The notes under the pieces: generated by a model | Database searches by the model: none | Told to the model about the DNA's origin: nothing | What the model saw: only the letters and a program-made list of their open reading frames with translations | DNA from: Planctomycetota bacterium | GTDB lineage: Bacteria; Planctomycetota; J058; JAJDCP01 | Direction of reading: 5' to 3' | Assembly (NCBI GenBank): GCA_029260765.1 | Contig: JAJDCP010000067.1 | Location: forward strand, 1-45,874 | DNA: 45,874 bases | Translations under genes and position numbers: made by a program | Shown here: positions 16,401 to 26,571 of the stretch, piece by piece | Layout of the letters: the number at the start of each line of letters is the position of its first letter | Numbering within the stretch: the first letter of the stretch is position 1

Positions 16401-19400
16401 ATGCCAAACAAGGCGAATCCGGCCCACATCGGGCTTCTCCTCTGCGTCTGTCTCGCGTCATGCACCTCGCTGAGGCCGCCCGGCCAGACGTCCCACTCTG
16501 AGACCCCCGTGCAGGTTCTGCGACGGGTTTGGCGGCCCGTCGCCTTTCAACGTTCTCTCGAGGGCCGGCGGGGCGAGGACCGCGACCAGAACGGCGCACT
16601 CGCAGCGGGCGGCCGTGTGCTCGCACGACACCCGCGAGGACGACTGCTGCGCCTGCGTTTCGCACGCGGTCTGGCGGCCGACACAACCTGTTTGAAGGTC
16701 TACGCGCTCGATCTCGATCCGGTACAGCTTGAGCATCTGCCCCCAGGGGCCGCGGGATTCAAGACCTGCGGCGCAGCTCTGGAGCTTCCCCTGCGCTGGG
16801 TCGGTGACTCGCTTGCCTTCCCCAGCAGCGACGACCCTGCGCAGCGAGCGCTGCTGATCCAGCTGGATGCCCGCGCGGCCGAGAGCCATGGCTTGACAGT
16901 CGAGTACCTGGAGCATGTCGACCTGGACTTCGGCTGGGAGCTGCTCGAGGACCGCCTGCGTCGAGACCTGGCAAGCGGCTCCCTGCCGCGTCCTGGGCAC
17001 GCGGGCTTGCCGCGGGAAGCCGAAGCGCTGCACGAGCTGTGGCGTGCTGTGCCGCAAGGAGATCCTCAGACCCTTCCCGAGGCTTCCCGCCCTATCGTGC
17101 TCGGATTGTTGGCTCTGCGCTGCAGCCTGCGTTTCTTCCGCGAACGGGCAACCGTCGATCCGGATTGGCTGGAATCGGTGATCGTGCCCGATGGACACGA
17201 GAGCGAGCACGTGTTCGCAGGCGAACGCCAGTTCCTGCTGCGGGCTGGCCAGCCCGCCCGGCTGGATGTTTGCGGTCCGGGCGTGCTCGAGATCAACAGC
17301 CGCGCGCGCTACGACAGCCTCGACCTCGCCCCCTACCTGCGCTACGCATTGCAGCTATCTTCGGCAGGCGAGGCCCGCTACCGCGAGCAGCTGTACACCT
17401 GGCCAGAGAACCGCGACGGCTGGCAGGTCGATCCTCTGCGGGCTCCCTTCGGGCGCGCTCGACAGCTGCTCCTGCCCTTCCTCGCAGCGTCGGAGACCCT
17501 GGAGCTGACCAGCTCGCGGGACGTGTGGGTCCGCATCTCGGTGCGCCGTCGCATCCCGCGCCTTGCCTTGCCCTGCCTGGCAGATGCGGCGCTGCTGGAG
17601 CGCCTGGACCAGGCACGGCAACAGCTTCAGCAGGCCGCCGACGACTGGGGGAGCAGCCTCGCACGCGCACTGCTCGCCACGCTTCAGGGACGCCCTGGGG
17701 AGGCCACGCGCCAGCTGCGACAACTCGCAGAAGATGCGGACCTCTCCGCCGCGGTTCGCGCCACCGCTAGTCTCGAGCTGGCGCGTCTGGCCCTCGAGCA
17801 GGCCGCGCCACAGCTGGTCGCCGAGCATGCCCGCGCCGCACAGAGGTGGGCCTCGCAGGCAGATGCCGGCGCGTGGAGCGCGGACGTTCTGCGGCAGGCG
17901 CGTCTGCTTGACCTGGCGGCGGGCGAGCACGAAGCCTCCGCCCGTGCGAGCTCCTGGGAAGAGCTGCGCCCCGGCCCCGGCGACGCGGTCGCGCTGCGGC
18001 TCGCCCTGCAGCAACTGCGGCAGGATCCCTGGCGCGCCGGACCGCGTGCGCGCTTCCTGCAGTTGGCGAGCCGCTGCCAGCGCGCGTTGCCCTGGGACCG
18101 GGGCTTTCGGGCCGCAGTCGCGGAGCTGTGGAATCATGCCAGCAGCTGGCAGGAGGTCTGGCCGGACCAGTTGCGGGACGCCGGCCGACAGGTGTTGGAG
18201 CTGCGCGACATACGAACTGCGGACAGCCTGCGGCCGGTCGTCTTCGCCGCCCATCCACGCCTCTTCGCAGCTGGGCCGCCCCTCATCGAGCTGCCAGAAG
18301 GCAGCTCTCAGCAGGTGCTGCTTGCGCAAGCTGGCGAGCTCGAGCTTCTTCCTCTCGGCCAGCCCGGTGGAGTCGCCTTCCGCCTGCACGCCAGCGGCGA
18401 CAGTCTGCTGTGGCAGGGCGTGTCGCACGGCAGCCCACGCTGTTGGGCTGTGGCACCGGGGCGACAACGCCTACGCTGGCTTGGCCCGACGCCTGGCTGG
18501 CGGCTGCTGATGCGCGGGGCGCTGCCGATTCCAGCAGACAGCGCGGAGATCTTCCCGGGCTACCGACTGTCGACCTTCGCACGGCTGCCAGCGGACAGCG
18601 CAGGGCTCGAGTTTCGGCTGCCCGCTGCCTCGGGCCAGGCCTACCTCGAGGCAGTGTTGTGGCGGGCAGATCCCGACGCCGGCGCCCGGCTGCTGCTGGA
18701 GGTGCCGGGCCGGGAGCCCCGCTGCATCGAGCTGTTGCCACGCTGGATCCAGGACTGGGGGAGCGATGCCGCCCTCGTCCCGCGGGCTGCCCGGCAGGTC
18801 ACACCCCTGCGCTTCCGCCTGCCCTCAGGTTGCAGCCAACTGCGCTTCGTGCTCGTCGAAGGGGCGGAAGTCCACGTTCGCGTCCAACTGCGAGGTCCCC
18901 TGGTCGATCCCTTGTACCTCGCCTTGCATGAGGCACTGGATCAACCTCTCGCAGAGCGGGACTCCGAGCCCAGCCCCCGCGCCTTGTCGGCACTGCAGCA
19001 GAGCAGCTCCGCGCTGTACGCCGCGCGCGGTGATTCCCTGCGCGCCGAATGCTACCTGCAGCGGGCGCAACTGCTGCGGCGTGACGGCCGTGATCGTGCA
19101 GCGGAACAGGATCTGCAGGCGAGCCTTCGACTCTTCCCCGTAGACTCGCCGGGCTGGCGCCAGGCGCTGTTGAGTGGCCTGCCCCAGGAACCGCGCAGTA
19201 TCCTGCCCGCTGCGGGCCTGGCGCGCTTGCGTACTTGTGTACGGCGCGGCCTTCTCGGTGCGCCTGAAGCGCAACTCGCCTGGGCGAACGTCCTGCTCAG
19301 TCGAGGTCTGGACGGTCCCGCGCTCAGGCTGTACATGCGTTGCCTGCAGGACACGGCTGCGCGTCCCCTGGCGAGCTTGGGGCTCGCGCTGGCCCTGGCC

Positions 19401-22181
19401 CGACTTGGCGAGCCCGAGGCCTCAGACGGGCTTGCCCGCGCCCTGGCAGCAGGCCTGTCTGGCATCGAGCTACGCACGGCCTTGCGCCAGGCGGCACGAC
19501 TGGAGCTCCAAGATGGCAACCCCGCCCAGGCGGCGTTGCGTTGCCGTGCGTTGATGGGGTGGTTGGCCCCGGAGGCTGCGGATTCGTTCACCCTGCAGAA
19601 CGAGCTGCAGCTGCTGGGACGGTTCGCCGCCGCCTGCGATCGCCTGGCGGCGGGCCCCCTTGCGCAGGTCCAGGAAGACAGCCTGCGCGCCCGCCTGCGT
19701 GCGCTCGACCCGCTCGCCAAGAGCCGCCCTGTAGAGCTTTCGGAGCTCGTCAGCTATAGGTCTGCTGAGCGCATGCAGGGGCGCGCGGGGGGCTGGCGCG
19801 CTGGCCGCTTCTTCCCTGTCTCGAGCGCCGACTCGCTGATCTTCTTCGTCGACGGGCCCGGGCCCCTGAGCCTGGATGTGTACCCCGACCATGCACGGGG
19901 CGATCCGCCCCCGGCGCTCAATGTCTGGTTGCAGGTCGCGATCGACGGCCAGCCTGCGGAGAGCCTGCTCATCGGAGGAAACCGTCCCGCTGAGGATGTG
20001 CTCTTCCCCGAACGCAGCGGCCTTCTGCCCGGCGCCGTCGTCCGCCTGGAGTTGAGCCTGGCTGCGGGCCGGCGCCGCGTGGTCTTGCGTGGCCTGCTGG
20101 GTGCCTGTCACGTGCAGCCACGTGTCCCTGCTGCCTTACCGCCCGTGGGCAGCGAGGCCCTGCAAGGGTTCACCGGCGCACCCTCGGCTCGAGCGTCGGC
20201 GCAACGGGCGACCGCAACGCAGGTCGCGGCGAGGGCGCTGCTGACTGCACCCGGGCCTGAGCTGCTCAAGGCGCTCTCCCTTCTCGACACGCTGCCGCCG
20301 CTCGAACGTCTGCACCCAAGCAGCCGTGGACTGCGCCGCGTGCTGTCGGAGCGGACCGAGCTTCGTGTGCTGCGTCAGCTGGAGTCGCCCTCCAGCCTGC
20401 ACCGTCTGACGCTGCCGGAATCGATCGCCGATGAGAAGCTGCTGCCCGCGGGCTGGAGAGACGGCGCCTTTTCTCTGGCGACCGGCCCACAGCTCGTCCG
20501 CTTCGAGCTCGCCGCCGAGAGCCGCCTCGCCCTGCAGCTGCTCGCCCCCGCGACGACGCTTGGCCAACAGCCGGTGGACCTGCGCATCGCACGGGACGGA
20601 GTGGAGGTGCTCCGTTGCGAGCTGCCTGCGGATGTGATGACACTGCTCGAGTTGCCCGGCCGCTTCAGTGGACAGCAGGAGTTGCTGCTGGAGCTGTCCA
20701 CTCCAGGTCCAGGTTGCTTGGGCCGCTTGTGGTCCAGCACCCCCTCTGCGGTGCCAGCCGAGTCTCTCGAAGCGGCCGGGGGACGTTACTACCCGCTGGC
20801 GGCGAAGCCGAGCGCGCGCCGTTTCTTCGCGGCCAGCCCCGGCGAGACCCTGGTGTGCTCGCTGCGCGGACCCACCGTGGTCGAAGTGGAGCTGAGCGCG
20901 GCCCACATGGCAGGTCTGCGCTGCGAGGTCGAGGTTCTGGCAGGCACCACGCTGTTGGCTCGCTACCCGCTTGCGCTACAGCCAGACACCCTGGTCGCAG
21001 GCTCCGTGGACGGACGCGCCCGCGGACTGCAGATCGCGGCCAGGCTGCGGGTTCCTATCAGCCATGAAGGTGCGGTGCGGCTGCGGCTCGTCCCCGACAC
21101 GAGCGGCTTCGTGCGACTGACCTACCGTGCGGTCAGCACCAGCCCCGCCGAAGGCCCGTCGTCGGCCCTGCCAAGGCTCGTCGCGAAGCTCCGTGAGTGG
21201 CGCGCTGGGCCCCCGCCCGTGGTTCCGCCGGAGCCCGACCGTATGGACGAAAGTGAGACTTACACGGACCGCTGGTTGGGGACCTGGACAGCCTTCGTCG
21301 AAGGTCACATCGAAGACGGCGCGGGCAGCTCCGACCGCAGCTCGCAGGATTGGCTGGGCGCCGGCCTTCAGTGGCACTGGCGCGTGCGCCCGGGGCAGAC
21401 GTTCATGCGAGCCTGGATGCGCAACCGCTACCTGTTGCGGGAGAGCGCAGAGGTGCTCGACGCGGAGCTGATGTTCCATGAGCCGTTGTTGGAGGACGAC
21501 AAGCTGTTTCTGCAGTTCCGCGCCCGTGGCCACCTTCAGCTGACGGGCGCGGATTTTCCGGCATCGGGCTCGTTGCGTCTACGAGGGATCAAGCTGTGGG
21601 ATCTGCGGAACGACCTGACGCTGCGCAGCTCCCTGGCGGTAGGTGCATGGGAGTCCACGCTGGACAGGGTTGAAGGCCGTGATGGAGATCGTCTGGCATT
21701 CGAGATCTGGTCCGACTACCGTGAAGACCATGAGTTGTGGTTGACCGCCGAATCAGAGCTGGAATGGCGAGCGTGGCGTGACTTCTGGTTGTTTGGTCAG
21801 GTCTACGTGACGACCAACCGCAGCCTCTCGCCGGCCGACCTGGATCGCTGGGGAACCCGTGCCGGGGTGCGGAGCCACTGGCAGGGCTTCAGCCTGGAGC
21901 TGGCCCACCAGGGGCTGTACCGCTTCGCTGATCAGGACCGGCGCAGCGGCGGATTTGAGAATCGCCTGCAGGCGGAGCTGGAAGTCGACGTCTGGTGTGG
22001 TGAGCGTTTCGGGATCCTGCCGTGGTTGAGCTACAGGTTCACGGTCGAAGACGGAGAGCACGAGGTGTTTTTTGGCATCCGCCTGCAGTTCGACGGTCTG
22101 CGGGCCCGACCTTTCGACGACTGGCAGCCCGGTCTGAATCACCGGGCCGAGCGCAGCTACCGCTACGGGACGGGGCGATGA
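16401..22181 (+). CDS. Giant outer-membrane lipoprotein: TPR-like scaffold with C-terminal beta-barrel, putative polymer exporter
   Basis: 1926 residues from ATG 16401; the start was chosen because it gives a lipoprotein signal (HIGLLLCVCLASC, Cys21). The region before about residue 420 is beta-rich, with modules such as QFLLRAGQPARLDVCGPGVL. TPR-like helical repeats occur near 425-590 and 850-1120, and further beta modules lie between and after them. From about 1620 the sequence alternates polar and aromatic residues in strands (ELEWRAWRDFWLFGQVYV, FGILPWLSYRFTVEDGEHEV, FFGIRLQF), resembling an outer-membrane barrel of 10-12 strands. TPR plus barrel is the plan of exopolysaccharide exporters such as BcsC, PgaA and PelB, but no homology to them is claimed. 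It is the first gene of the PgsB/PgsC-like cluster, overlapping the next by 4 bp. The likely job is to carry a polymer through the periplasm and outer membrane. Confidence 0.75.
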   Translation: MPNKANPAHIGLLLCVCLASCTSLRPPGQTSHSETPVQVLRRVWRPVAFQRSLEGRRGEDRDQNGALAAGGRVLARHPRGRLLRLRFARGLAADTTCLKVYALDLDPVQLEHLPPGAAGFKTCGAALELPLRWVGDSLAFPSSDDPAQRALLIQLDARAAESHGLTVEYLEHVDLDFGWELLEDRLRRDLASGSLPRPGHAGLPREAEALHELWRAVPQGDPQTLPEASRPIVLGLLALRCSLRFFRERATVDPDWLESVIVPDGHESEHVFAGERQFLLRAGQPARLDVCGPGVLEINSRARYDSLDLAPYLRYALQLSSAGEARYREQLYTWPENRDGWQVDPLRAPFGRARQLLLPFLAASETLELTSSRDVWVRISVRRRIPRLALPCLADAALLERLDQARQQLQQAADDWGSSLARALLATLQGRPGEATRQLRQLAEDADLSAAVRATASLELARLALEQAAPQLVAEHARAAQRWASQADAGAWSADVLRQARLLDLAAGEHEASARASSWEELRPGPGDAVALRLALQQLRQDPWRAGPRARFLQLASRCQRALPWDRGFRAAVAELWNHASSWQEVWPDQLRDAGRQVLELRDIRTADSLRPVVFAAHPRLFAAGPPLIELPEGSSQQVLLAQAGELELLPLGQPGGVAFRLHASGDSLLWQGVSHGSPRCWAVAPGRQRLRWLGPTPGWRLLMRGALPIPADSAEIFPGYRLSTFARLPADSAGLEFRLPAASGQAYLEAVLWRADPDAGARLLLEVPGREPRCIELLPRWIQDWGSDAALVPRAARQVTPLRFRLPSGCSQLRFVLVEGAEVHVRVQLRGPLVDPLYLALHEALDQPLAERDSEPSPRALSALQQSSSALYAARGDSLRAECYLQRAQLLRRDGRDRAAEQDLQASLRLFPVDSPGWRQALLSGLPQEPRSILPAAGLARLRTCVRRGLLGAPEAQLAWANVLLSRGLDGPALRLYMRCLQDTAARPLASLGLALALARLGEPEASDGLARALAAGLSGIELRTALRQAARLELQDGNPAQAALRCRALMGWLAPEAADSFTLQNELQLLGRFAAACDRLAAGPLAQVQEDSLRARLRALDPLAKSRPVELSELVSYRSAERMQGRAGGWRAGRFFPVSSADSLIFFVDGPGPLSLDVYPDHARGDPPPALNVWLQVAIDGQPAESLLIGGNRPAEDVLFPERSGLLPGAVVRLELSLAAGRRRVVLRGLLGACHVQPRVPAALPPVGSEALQGFTGAPSARASAQRATATQVAARALLTAPGPELLKALSLLDTLPPLERLHPSSRGLRRVLSERTELRVLRQLESPSSLHRLTLPESIADEKLLPAGWRDGAFSLATGPQLVRFELAAESRLALQLLAPATTLGQQPVDLRIARDGVEVLRCELPADVMTLLELPGRFSGQQELLLELSTPGPGCLGRLWSSTPSAVPAESLEAAGGRYYPLAAKPSARRFFAASPGETLVCSLRGPTVVEVELSAAHMAGLRCEVEVLAGTTLLARYPLALQPDTLVAGSVDGRARGLQIAARLRVPISHEGAVRLRLVPDTSGFVRLTYRAVSTSPAEGPSSALPRLVAKLREWRAGPPPVVPPEPDRMDESETYTDRWLGTWTAFVEGHIEDGAGSSDRSSQDWLGAGLQWHWRVRPGQTFMRAWMRNRYLLRESAEVLDAELMFHEPLLEDDKLFLQFRARGHLQLTGADFPASGSLRLRGIKLWDLRNDLTLRSSLAVGAWESTLDRVEGRDGDRLAFEIWSDYREDHELWLTAESELEWRAWRDFWLFGQVYVTTNRSLSPADLDRWGTRAGVRSHWQGFSLELAHQGLYRFADQDRRSGGFENRLQAELEVDVWCGERFGILPWLSYRFTVEDGEHEVFFGIRLQFDGLRARPFDDWQPGLNHRAERSYRYGTGR

Positions 22182-24277
22182 CGAACACCGATACGGTGTT
22201 GACGCGAGCCTTGCAGGGCGCGACGGACAGCCTGTTCCGGCGCGTGTTCCGACGCCGCATCGCTCGCTTCCGCAGACTCGTCGAGGGCAGCGACAGCTCC
22301 GAGAGCGCGTTGGCTGTGCGCTGCGTCCAGCTTGCCGAGCAGAGCTCCCACGAGATCGCGAGCTGGCTGGGCGGGCTCGAGCGACTGCATCACGACGCAC
22401 TCAGTGCGGATGCACAGGAGCAGCGCGCGTTGGTGGGGAAGTTTCTTGACGGACACGCCGGCGAAGGGCGGGGCCCTTGGACCCTCGAGCGGGCGGAACG
22501 CTGGGTTCTCAGGGGCGCGCACGCCCGTCGCCTGGACCTCGAGTTGTGTCTGCGGCTGGCCGGTTGGCTGGGCTGCCGGCTTGGCGAGAGCGGATGGAGC
22601 CCGGCACGGCTCGACAGCGAGCTTGGGCTGCCGAACACTCTGCTCCGTTATCTTGCGCGGGACAAGGCCTGGCGGGTCCGGGTGGCGGCGCTCGACTGCC
22701 TGCGGGGACTGGCGGCGCACGGCGGACTGAAGCCGGACATCGTACACACCCTGCTGATGCTTGCGCAGGATCATCAAGACCAGCCCTGGGTGCAGCGCGC
22801 TGCCCTGCGCTGTTTGCGTTGCGTCGATGCGACCGTCTGGTGGACCGTCGCCGCGCGGCGGCTCGACGACGGGCGGCGACGCGCGGGCGATGATCTGTTC
22901 GTCAGACGGGCCGTCGTCGACGCCCTCGGAAGTGAGAAAGCCTCGCGCGCCCGGCCCCTGTTGCTCAAGGTCCTCGGCGCGGTGAGCGCGTGGTCTTCCC
23001 CTGCTGTTGCAGTGCCGCCGGTTCCCGGGGAATCCGCCGCTACGGCCGGTGTACCAGGGCCCGCCGAAGCCAACAGCGTCGAGCCGGCGGTGTCTGGTCA
23101 GGGTCTGCGCCAAGCGGCGGCGGTCGAGGGGGTGCCAGACTGTAGCGAGCACGTGCGCATCGGGGCCGCTCGAGCCCTGGTTGGCTTGCAAGACGGCCAG
23201 TGCTGTGAGACGCTAGCCCGCTTGTTCGGGCTGACCGGGGGACACTCCGAGCCTTCTCATCGAGTGCGCACGAGCGCCCTGCTGGCGGGCGTCGAGGCTG
23301 CGCTGGCCCAGCAGGAGAATGATGCGCTGCTGCCGGTGCTGCGCGATTGTCTGCGCTTGCCGGGTCAGCCGATCTTCAGCCGTGCGCTGCTCGAAGGCCT
23401 GCCGGGCTGGGTGGACCGACTCTCGCCCGCTGAGCATGGCATGAGCCCCGACGTCCACGCGCTGGTGAGCGAGCTGGACGCGCGGATCAACAGCGACAGC
23501 CTCGCGCTCCCGCTGATTCGGCTCTGTGAAGAGGCACGCGAAGCGATCGTTCTGCCACGCGACACGAGCTGTCGCCACGTCCTGCATGCCCTGCAAGCAG
23601 CCCTCTCGGCCTGTCGACCCGACCAGGAGAGGATCTTCGACGGACCCCTGGACGCGTCCCCAGACTGCGTCGGCCGCGTGCTCGCCTTCCTCAGCCGCAC
23701 GGGCTTCGGCCTGTACGCCCGCCCTCAGGCCAGGCGCTTGCGCGTCTACCGCGAGGGCCAGGATGTCGTGCGGCTTTGGCGTATCCTGCACGAGCTGCGC
23801 CGGCCGCGGCCGGACAAGCGCAAGGACCACCTGCACTCGACCGCCCGCTGGTTCCGCGGTTCGTTGCGTGCTCACCCGCTATTGCTGGGCGAGCTCGCAC
23901 GCACCGAGGTTCCCGGTGAGCGGCGCTTTTGCGAGGCCGAGGGCCAGTGGCGCCGCTACCTCCCTTTGGTCGAGGACGTGTTGGACCTCACCTCCACGCG
24001 CCGTGAGATCCGGCTCTACAGCTCGCCGGGCATCACCTGCCTGGGCCCTCCCAGGTCCCTGTTGGCGCGCCTGCGTCTGCGCTGGCGGACGACCTGGCAC
24101 TACGCGCGCATCGCGCAGCTGCGTGACGACGCACCGGGCCGCTACCTGCAGATGTTGCGCGACGCTGGCGTCACCATCCGCTTTGTCCCGCATGTCTACA
24201 GCTACGGTGGAAGCGAGCGCTCCGCCCTGCACCCCGCCTTGGCGGGTCTGTTCGCCCACCCGGGGGGCGCGCCATGA
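22178..24277 (+). CDS. HEAT-like helical repeat protein of the polymer cluster
   Basis: 699 residues; ATG 22178 overlaps the preceding stop by 4 bp (ATGA), and its own stop overlaps pgsB the same way. There is no signal peptide or membrane span, so it is cytoplasmic. The central part carries HEAT-like helix pairs (DKAWRVRVAALDCLRGLAAH, QPWVQRAALRCLRCVDAT, FVRRAVVDALGSEKASRARP, CSEHVRIGAARALVGLQDG). The C-terminal third is Arg-rich with conserved-looking strands (DVLDLTSTRREIRLYSSPG, TIRFVPHVYSYGGSE). No enzyme motif was recognised. Its position between the exporter and the amide ligase, with translational coupling on both sides, suggests an accessory subunit that scaffolds or regulates the synthase. 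Confidence 0.7.
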   Translation: MTNTDTVLTRALQGATDSLFRRVFRRRIARFRRLVEGSDSSESALAVRCVQLAEQSSHEIASWLGGLERLHHDALSADAQEQRALVGKFLDGHAGEGRGPWTLERAERWVLRGAHARRLDLELCLRLAGWLGCRLGESGWSPARLDSELGLPNTLLRYLARDKAWRVRVAALDCLRGLAAHGGLKPDIVHTLLMLAQDHQDQPWVQRAALRCLRCVDATVWWTVAARRLDDGRRRAGDDLFVRRAVVDALGSEKASRARPLLLKVLGAVSAWSSPAVAVPPVPGESAATAGVPGPAEANSVEPAVSGQGLRQAAAVEGVPDCSEHVRIGAARALVGLQDGQCCETLARLFGLTGGHSEPSHRVRTSALLAGVEAALAQQENDALLPVLRDCLRLPGQPIFSRALLEGLPGWVDRLSPAEHGMSPDVHALVSELDARINSDSLALPLIRLCEEAREAIVLPRDTSCRHVLHALQAALSACRPDQERIFDGPLDASPDCVGRVLAFLSRTGFGLYARPQARRLRVYREGQDVVRLWRILHELRRPRPDKRKDHLHSTARWFRGSLRAHPLLLGELARTEVPGERRFCEAEGQWRRYLPLVEDVLDLTSTRREIRLYSSPGITCLGPPRSLLARLRLRWRTTWHYARIAQLRDDAPGRYLQMLRDAGVTIRFVPHVYSYGGSERSALHPALAGLFAHPGGAP

Positions 24278-26571
24278 GGCTGGCCCAACTCGACAGCCTG
24301 CAAGGCGGCAGCCTGGAACAGCTGGCGACGCTCACGGCCGTGATCCTGGCGGTGTTCTTCGCCTGGCGTTGGTGGCGTCAGCGCCAGCTGATGCGCGCCC
24401 GGGCAGACCTGCCACTGGTGCTCGGAGGCTGGGGTACACGCGGCAAGTCTGGCACCGAGCGCTGCAAAGCGGCTCTGTTCCACGCGTACGGTGCGGAGAT
24501 CCTGGCCAAGACGACCGGCAATGAGGCTACCGTGGTCTACGGCCTACCGGGCGACGAAGCCGTCGAGATCCCCTTGTTCCGCCCCTACGACAAAGCCTCG
24601 ATCTGGGAGATGGCCGATACCCTGGAGCTGGCCGCAGCGATGCAGGTAGACGTCTTCCTCTACGAGTGCATGGCACTGCAACCGCGCTATGTACGCGTGA
24701 TCCAGGACGCCTGGATGCGTGACGACTTCTCGACACTGACCAATGCCCATCCGGACCATGAGGATGTCCAGGGACCGAGCGGACGGGACGTCGCGCGCAG
24801 CATCGCTTCGTTCTTGCCCCGAGACTCTCAGGCCTGGACATGCGAAGAGCAGATGACTCCCGTGCTCACAGCGATGGCTGCGGAGCGTGGGACTGAGCTG
24901 CATCAGGTCTCCTGGCTCGACGCGGCGCTGCTGGCCGACGACATCATCGCCCGCCTGCCGTACCGCGAGCACCGCTCGAATCTGGCACTGGTCCGCGCAC
25001 TCGGCACGCATATGGGATTCGAGGAGGACTTCATCCTCAAGGAGGTTGCCGACAACCTGGTCCCCGACCTCGGGGTCCTGCGTACCTACGGCCCGCTGAC
25101 GGCTGCGGGCCGCTGGCTGGAGTTCAGCAACGGGATGTCTGCCAACGAGGCGCGTGCAGCCTGGGAAAATTGGCAGCGCCTCGGGCTTCAGGAGCGCGAG
25201 CAGGTGGGAGAATGGCTGGTCCCGATCGTCAACAACCGGGCCGACCGTGTCCCGCGCTCGCGGGTCTTCTCCTGGCTTCTCGTCAGCCGCCTGCGCTGGG
25301 ATTGCGTGGTGCTGATCGGCACCAACCTGCCCGGTCTGCGGGGCTACCTGCTGCACGACCTTGCGCAGTACTGGGCCGATGTTGAGCTGCCACCGGCGGA
25401 CGGGCTTCGCTCTCGCCTGGCGCAGGACCTCCGCGAGCATCGTTTCGGCTGTGGCCAGGCGGTTGGACTCAGGGAAGCCCTGTTCCGCGTGCTCCTCGGC
25501 GCGGGCCTGACCCCCGCAGCCCTGCACGGCTTGAACGCGTGCCTGGAGCCGGTCTTTCGGGACGCCGAGCGGGTGAGCGGTGCGCCGGGCGAGCGCGAGA
25601 GGGCAGGCCTGGAACAGGCCTGGCAGACCCACGTGGCCGCGCTACAGCAGCCTCTGCGAGAGCTCTGGCCCGGCGCGCTGACGGAACCGTTCGCAGAGGA
25701 GTCGGTGCAGCTGGACGAAGCGCTGTCGTTCTGCGGGCACTTCTGGCAACAGCGGCGCGCGGTCGCATCCCTCCAGGCGCGCCTGGACCAGGGAGGTGAC
25801 GCGGATGCGCTGAGCCGGCTGTACCGGGAGTTTTTCGTCGATCAGCTTGCGGGACGGATCGTCAGCCTGGACGACCCGGGGGCCTCGGGCGACCAGGTGG
25901 TCCACACGGTCCTGCATCGGGTTCCCCCAGGCTACCATGCGCAGTTGGTCGGCATGCAGAACATCAAGGGCACCGGCCTGGATTTCGCCCACCTCTGGGT
26001 CCAGCTACAAGCCGTCCAGCGCGACGGCCAGCGGCTCGCCGAGCTCGAAGCGGCGACCCGGCAAGGCGCGCTCTTGCGCCTGGCGGGGACCGCCGGAGGC
26101 TTCTTCGTCCAGCGCCAGATCCTGAGCGAGCTGCAGTCTTCGCCGCCGCCCCGTGACGCCACCGAGACACAGCTCCGCGACGGACTGCTGCGCAGCTGTG
26201 AGCAACGTCTGCGACGTTCGGCCTCGCGATTGGTGACGAGCAAGCGAAGTCCGCCGCTGCTGCAGCTGCTGGCGACGGCTCTCGACACGCTGACAGACGT
26301 CTTTCTGGGTCTCTACCGCCGCTGGCGCGTGCAGCGCGTCCTGCGTGCCCTGCGCCGCGGCTGGATCGCGCCGCGCACGGCGACCTTGCGCATCGGCGCG
26401 CTCGTCAAGGAGGAGAAGGCGGGCTGGCTAGGCCGACGGCGCGACGAACGCGCCGGAGCCACCAAAGCTTCGAGCGTGCACGCCGCGGGCTCACTGCCGC
26501 GTCTGTTCGTGCCGCAGAGTTTCGACGATCAGCGAGCGGGGTTGCCCGGGCTGCAGGGAGAGACAGGCTGA
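24274..26571 (+). CDS. pgsB: PgsB/CapB-like poly-gamma-glutamate synthase ligase, C-terminally extended
   Basis: 765 residues; ATG 24274 overlaps the previous stop by 4 bp. One N-terminal span (17-34) is followed by a Mur-ligase-like ATPase. Motifs match B. subtilis PgsB in order: P-loop GGWGTRGKSG (51-60; PgsB NGIRGKST), AKTTGNEA (78-85; GKTTGTDA), ECMALQPRY (131-139; ECMAVNPDY), NAHPDHEDVQGP (157-168; NVLEDHMDVMGP), FSNGMSANEA (284-293) and NNRADRVPR (320-328; NCRADRVDR). PgsB activates the gamma-carboxylate of the growing chain by phosphorylation and joins the next amino acid. Known PgsB proteins are about 390 residues; here another ~370 follow, including MQNIKGTGLDFAHLWV. The monomer used cannot be read from sequence. 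No PgsA/CapA gene is present in the window. Confidence 0.9.
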   Translation: MRLAQLDSLQGGSLEQLATLTAVILAVFFAWRWWRQRQLMRARADLPLVLGGWGTRGKSGTERCKAALFHAYGAEILAKTTGNEATVVYGLPGDEAVEIPLFRPYDKASIWEMADTLELAAAMQVDVFLYECMALQPRYVRVIQDAWMRDDFSTLTNAHPDHEDVQGPSGRDVARSIASFLPRDSQAWTCEEQMTPVLTAMAAERGTELHQVSWLDAALLADDIIARLPYREHRSNLALVRALGTHMGFEEDFILKEVADNLVPDLGVLRTYGPLTAAGRWLEFSNGMSANEARAAWENWQRLGLQEREQVGEWLVPIVNNRADRVPRSRVFSWLLVSRLRWDCVVLIGTNLPGLRGYLLHDLAQYWADVELPPADGLRSRLAQDLREHRFGCGQAVGLREALFRVLLGAGLTPAALHGLNACLEPVFRDAERVSGAPGERERAGLEQAWQTHVAALQQPLRELWPGALTEPFAEESVQLDEALSFCGHFWQQRRAVASLQARLDQGGDADALSRLYREFFVDQLAGRIVSLDDPGASGDQVVHTVLHRVPPGYHAQLVGMQNIKGTGLDFAHLWVQLQAVQRDGQRLAELEAATRQGALLRLAGTAGGFFVQRQILSELQSSPPPRDATETQLRDGLLRSCEQRLRRSASRLVTSKRSPPLLQLLATALDTLTDVFLGLYRRWRVQRVLRALRRGWIAPRTATLRIGALVKEEKAGWLGRRRDERAGATKASSVHAAGSLPRLFVPQSFDDQRAGLPGLQGETG

